Source: VBDM01 sp964430565 (GTDB lineage Bacteria; Pseudomonadota; Gammaproteobacteria; Burkholderiales; SG8-39). From it: a stretch of 64,000 bases of DNA. The DNA is taken from NCBI GenBank assembly GCA_964430565.1, contig CAYSFD010000052.1:162348-226347 (forward strand), given 5' to 3'. Shown here piece after piece: positions 61,031-64,000 of the stretch (positions are counted from its first letter, which is position 1; the number at the start of each line of letters is the position of its first letter). Below the pieces are notes generated by a model that was not told the DNA's origin, did no database searches, and was given only the letters and a program-made list of their open reading frames with translations. A program made the translations under genes and the position numbers.

Positions 61031-61927
61031 TCAGCGCGATTTTTTTGCGTCCAATTCTACTTTTATGATCTGCCTACCGTCGACGGTGGTACGCGGCTCG
61101 CTTTTCCACGCGTGCCCGTAGATCACCTCGATTGTCGCCGGCAGCCTGCCTTCCTTGCGCATGCGCTCATACGAAGCAAGCATGTGCTCCCACGCACCGC
61201 GTCCCATGAGGCCGCGCTGTCGATCGCGCGCCGCGCAGGTCTCGCCGGAGGCTTTCAGGTCACGCAAGAGTGCCGGGACCTCGGAGTAGGTCAGCGTGAT
61301 TACTTCCATATCCATGACAGGCGCGGCAAATCCGCTTGCGACCAGCATGTCGCCGAGGTCGTGCATGTCGATGAAGGAATGCACGTGGCGTGCGGCCGAG
61401 CCTGCACCGAAGGCCGCTTTGAGTTCCTTCAGCGTGTCGGGCCCGTAGCTCGAGAACATCAGCAGCCCGCCGGCGATGAGCGCGCGGTGAACCTCGCGCA
61501 GCGCCGCGAGCGGATCGCCCGCCCAGGCAAGCGCAAGATTCGACCACACCATATCCACGCTGGAGGCGCGAAGCGGCAGTCGCGCGAAATCCGCGCACAG
61601 ATGAAAGCGCCCGGAGCCCGACACGAGGCGCCGGGCGCGCTCGAAAATAGATTCTTCCCGTTTCGCCTCGCCGAGTACGCCAGGTGCAAAGTCCATGCCC
61701 AGAAGATCCGCCTTGGGATAGCGCCGGCGCAGCAGTTTCAGGCCGTGTCCCACGCCGCAGCCGTAGTCGAGCACGCGATGCGGCCGGCAGCGGATATAAT
61801 CGAGCCGCTCGAACATGCGCCGCTCGACTTCCCGCTGAAGCACCGCGGCGTCGCCGCCCGCCGCTGCGGCGCGCTCGAAGGCGCGCCGCACCTGTGCAGG
61901 GTCCAGGCCGAATACCTGTGCGTTCAT
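61031..61927 (-). CDS. bioC: BioC-like malonyl-ACP O-methyltransferase
   Basis: 298 residues. SAM motif I VLDYGCGVGHGLKLL, motif II region in PLRASSVDMVWSNLALAW, and BioC-type FSSYGPDTLKELKAAFG. It methylates malonyl-ACP in early biotin synthesis. In betaproteobacteria it commonly sits near coxB, which matches the chimera downstream. Divergent from the new cox genes, with 56 bases between. Confidence 0.87.
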   Translation of the reverse strand: MNAQVFGLDPAQVRRAFERAAAAGGDAAVLQREVERRMFERLDYIRCRPHRVLDYGCGVGHGLKLLRRRYPKADLLGMDFAPGVLGEAKREESIFERARRLVSGSGRFHLCADFARLPLRASSVDMVWSNLALAWAGDPLAALREVHRALIAGGLLMFSSYGPDTLKELKAAFGAGSAARHVHSFIDMHDLGDMLVASGFAAPVMDMEVITLTYSEVPALLRDLKASGETCAARDRQRGLMGRGAWEHMLASYERMRKEGRLPATIEVIYGHAWKSEPRTTVDGRQIIKVELDAKKSR

Positions 61928-61983
61928 CCGGATAGTGTAATATTCGCCTGCGAAATTTTGTCCAATTAACCGGGGCCACCGCT

Positions 61984-63342
61984 ATGGTCGTAGCAATCGT
62001 ATTGGTTTTATTGGTCGTTGGCTCCGTCATGTTTCACTTGCTGAGCCCGTGGTATTTCACACCGATCGCCTCCAATTGGAGCACGATCGACGACACGATC
62101 AGCCTCACATTCTGGGTCACGGGGTTCGTCTTCGTCGCCGTCAATTTGTTTATGGCCTATTGCGTGATCCGCTACCGTCAGCGCAAGGGGAGCCGGGCGG
62201 CGTACGAACCCGAGAACAAGAAGCTGGAATGGTGGCTCACCGGATTGACCACAGCGGGCGTGGTCGCCATGTTGGCCCCAGGCTTGTTGGTATGGGCGAA
62301 GTTCGTCGACGTCCCGAAAGACGCGGCGGTGGTTGAGGCCGTGGGCAAGCAGTGGCAGTGGAGCTATCGCTTCCCCGGGGTGGACGGCAAGCTCGGTACC
62401 GTCGATGCCCGGCACGTCAGCGATAAAAACCCGTTTGGTATTGATCCCGACGATCCCAACGGACAGGATGACGTCCTGGTAGCAAGTCCGGAGGTACATC
62501 TCCCTATCGGCAAGCCGGTCAAGGTGCTGCTCCGCTCGATAGACGTCCTGCACAACTTCTCGGTGGCACAGATCCGGGTCAAGATGGATCTGGTGCCGGG
62601 CCTGGTCACCTATGTCTGGTTCATCCCCACCCTGACCGGGAAATTCGACATCCTTTGCGAAGAATTATGCGGCATTGCACATTTCACCATGCGCGGCAGC
62701 CTCGTAGTGGATGAAGAGCGCGCGTTTCAGGCGTGGTTAAGCAGCTATCCGACGTTCGCGCAAACCTCGGCTCGGGCAGCCGGCGATGCCGCCGCAGGCA
62801 AACCACTCTATGCGGTGTGCGCTGCCTGTCATGGCTCGCAAGCGGAGGGTAATGCTGCGCTGCATGCGCCGAAATTGAGTGGCCAAGGAGACTGGTACCT
62901 GCAACGGCAATTGAAATATTACAAGCAAGGCGCCCGGGGGGCGCATGAACAGGACGTCTTCGGGAAAACGATGGCGCCGATGGCGGCGACGCTGGCGGAT
63001 GACGCCGCCATCGACAACGTCAGCGCCTATATCGGGACGCTGCCGGACAAGCCCGCCCCCGCCACGGTGAAGGGCAATGCGAGCGACGGTCAAAGGCTTT
63101 ATGTAACGACCTGTGGCGCCTGTCACGGTCCGGATGGGCGGGGCGTGCGGGCGACGAATGCGCCCGGCCTGAAGGGCATGAGTGATTGGTACCTGGTCAC
63201 GCAATTGAAAAATTTCAAACAGCGCATTCGCGGCGCCCATCCGCAAGACATGTACGGACCCCAGATGGCGCTGCTGTCCACGGCCCTGGTCGACGAGCGG
63301 GCCATCAACGACATCGTCGCCTACATCAATACCTTGCGCTGA
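61984..63342 (+). CDS. coxB: Cytochrome c oxidase subunit II with two C-terminal cytochrome c domains
   Basis: 452 residues from ATG 61984. Transmembrane helices at ~1-22, ~38-62 and ~80-100; the CuA domain is complete, with HNFSVAQIR and CEELCGIAHFTM (Cys, Cys, His and Met ligands). Then two cytochrome c domains: CAACHG (residue ~279) with APMAATL, and CGACHG (~380) with GPQMALL for the axial Met. Two fused hemes are more than in the classic caa3 oxidase. It takes electrons directly from cytochromes and passes them to CuA. Followed after 10 bases by coxA. Confidence 0.93.
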   Translation: MVVAIVLVLLVVGSVMFHLLSPWYFTPIASNWSTIDDTISLTFWVTGFVFVAVNLFMAYCVIRYRQRKGSRAAYEPENKKLEWWLTGLTTAGVVAMLAPGLLVWAKFVDVPKDAAVVEAVGKQWQWSYRFPGVDGKLGTVDARHVSDKNPFGIDPDDPNGQDDVLVASPEVHLPIGKPVKVLLRSIDVLHNFSVAQIRVKMDLVPGLVTYVWFIPTLTGKFDILCEELCGIAHFTMRGSLVVDEERAFQAWLSSYPTFAQTSARAAGDAAAGKPLYAVCAACHGSQAEGNAALHAPKLSGQGDWYLQRQLKYYKQGARGAHEQDVFGKTMAPMAATLADDAAIDNVSAYIGTLPDKPAPATVKGNASDGQRLYVTTCGACHGPDGRGVRATNAPGLKGMSDWYLVTQLKNFKQRIRGAHPQDMYGPQMALLSTALVDERAINDIVAYINTLR

Positions 63343-63352
63343 GGAGATCCCG

Positions 63353-64000
63353 ATGGATTACGTTGCGCATGACGAGACCGCATTTGTCGCACCGGCGGAA
63401 GTCGAGGAGATGGAGCTCTATCATCCGAAGACTTTCATCGGGAAGTACATCTGGAGCCAGGACGCCAAGGTCATCGCCATCCAGTACGCGATCACCGCGA
63501 TCGGCATCGGCCTGGTGGCGCTGGTGCTGTCGTGGCTGATGCGGCTGCAACTGGGCTTCCCGAACACGTTCTCCTTTATCGATCCCAGCAACTACCTGCA
63601 GTTTGTCACCCAGCACGGCATGATCATGGTCATCTACCTGCTCACCGCGCTGTTCCTGGGGGGATTTGGCAACTACCTGATCCCGCTGATGGTCGGCGCG
63701 CGCGACATGGTTTTCCCCTATGTCAACATGGTGAGTTACTGGGTCTACCTGTTCGCCGTGCTGTTGCTGGTCGCTAGTTTCTTCGTTCCCGGCGGGCCCA
63801 CGGGCGCCGGCTGGACCCTGTACCCGCCCCAGGCCATCCTCGAGGGCACTCCAGGGGCCGATTGGGGAATTATCCTGATGCTCGTCTCCCTGGCTTTCTT
63901 CATCATCGGTTTCACCATGGGCGGCCTGAACTACGTGGTGACGGTGTTGCAGGCGCGCACGCGGGGCATGACGATGATGCGCCTGCCCCTGACGATCTGG
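63353..64000 (+). CDS. coxA: Cytochrome c oxidase subunit I, 3' end outside window
   Basis: The first 216 codons from ATG 63353 (GAGGAG upstream); it runs past the end of the window. A cytoplasmic leader (MDYVAHDETAFVAPAEVEEM), then the subunit I core with the low-spin heme His region TQHGMIMVIYLLTALFLGGFGNYLIPLMVGARDMVFPYVNM. This is the second gene of the oxidase on the plus strand, and it is separate from the broken cox genes at 59969-60832. Confidence 0.93.
   Translation, partial: MDYVAHDETAFVAPAEVEEMELYHPKTFIGKYIWSQDAKVIAIQYAITAIGIGLVALVLSWLMRLQLGFPNTFSFIDPSNYLQFVTQHGMIMVIYLLTALFLGGFGNYLIPLMVGARDMVFPYVNMVSYWVYLFAVLLLVASFFVPGGPTGAGWTLYPPQAILEGTPGADWGIILMLVSLAFFIIGFTMGGLNYVVTVLQARTRGMTMMRLPLTIW

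Noticed and set aside
1..64000. CRISPR arrays, IS elements or a prophage
   Set aside because: No evenly spaced repeats, no transposase, integrase or phage structural gene was recognised. The repeats found are hairpin or palindromic types.

Overview
The window is a GC-rich bacterial chromosome segment. Gene content and order point to a betaproteobacterium: ychF-pth-rplY-prs-tRNAGln-ispE-lolB-TPR, ftsY-ftsEX-rpoH, ruvC-ruvA...ruvB-ybgC-tolQRAB-pal-cpoB, and bioC next to cox genes. This assignment is inferred from gene order and protein character; no database search was run.

Layout. (1) 1-7170: a tightly packed plus-strand operon with two NHL beta-propeller proteins, an 11-heme c-type cytochrome, a System II cytochrome c maturation pair (ResB-like and CcsA-like), a TPR protein and a TlpA-type thioredoxin. 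It looks like a self-contained extracytoplasmic electron-transfer module. (2) 7171-15157: a candidate redox/anaerobic signalling module. An FNR-like box sits at the class II position before a sensor kinase with a CX4C pair beside its phospho-acceptor helix. Then follow a sigma-54 activator, a Sel1 protein, a mono-heme cytochrome c and a periplasmic protein with two PilJ-type repeats. A paralogous kinase with a degenerate ATP-binding domain and a YeeE/YedE-type sulfur transporter lie on the other strand. (3) 15206-21452 (minus): ruvB-ybgC-tolQRAB-pal-cpoB, in which a hairpin repeat is translated as the N-terminus of CpoB. (4) 21534-24197: an accessory insertion between ruvA and ruvB with a class II Fic protein, a HigBA toxin-antitoxin pair and an unknown secreted protein. 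(5) 24323-31936: ruvA, ruvC flanked by dRS3-like palindromes, yebC, a HerA-like ATPase, then an EamA transporter and an atypical SDR bracketed by two copies of a hairpin repeat, then a membrane spermidine-synthase-like protein. (6) 31938-34115: a fabI plus nitronate-monooxygenase/UfaA-like cassette with an FNR-type promoter, flanked by direct repeats copied from the 3' end of the preceding gene. (7) gabD and a lipoprotein with a seven-repeat FG-GAP propeller. (8) 38389-42036: three genes of aryl-polyene type (two ketosynthases and a halogenase-like flavoprotein) without the rest of a pathway. (9) 42131-57355: housekeeping genes, with a perfect CIRCE element before rpoH. (10) 57407-64000: a GGDEF response regulator, then sco and ctaB behind a chimeric gene that joins the membrane half of cytochrome oxidase subunit II to the thioredoxin-like half of an oxidase assembly protein. 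Next to it are bioC and, divergently, a different complete oxidase (subunit II with CuA and two cytochrome c domains, then subunit I running off the window).

The strongest leads are the cox chimera and replacement oxidase, the fabI/UfaA-like cassette under an FNR-like promoter, and the FNR-box kinase/sigma-54/cytochrome/PilJ module. Together they suggest an organism that shifts between aerobic and oxygen-poor metabolism.
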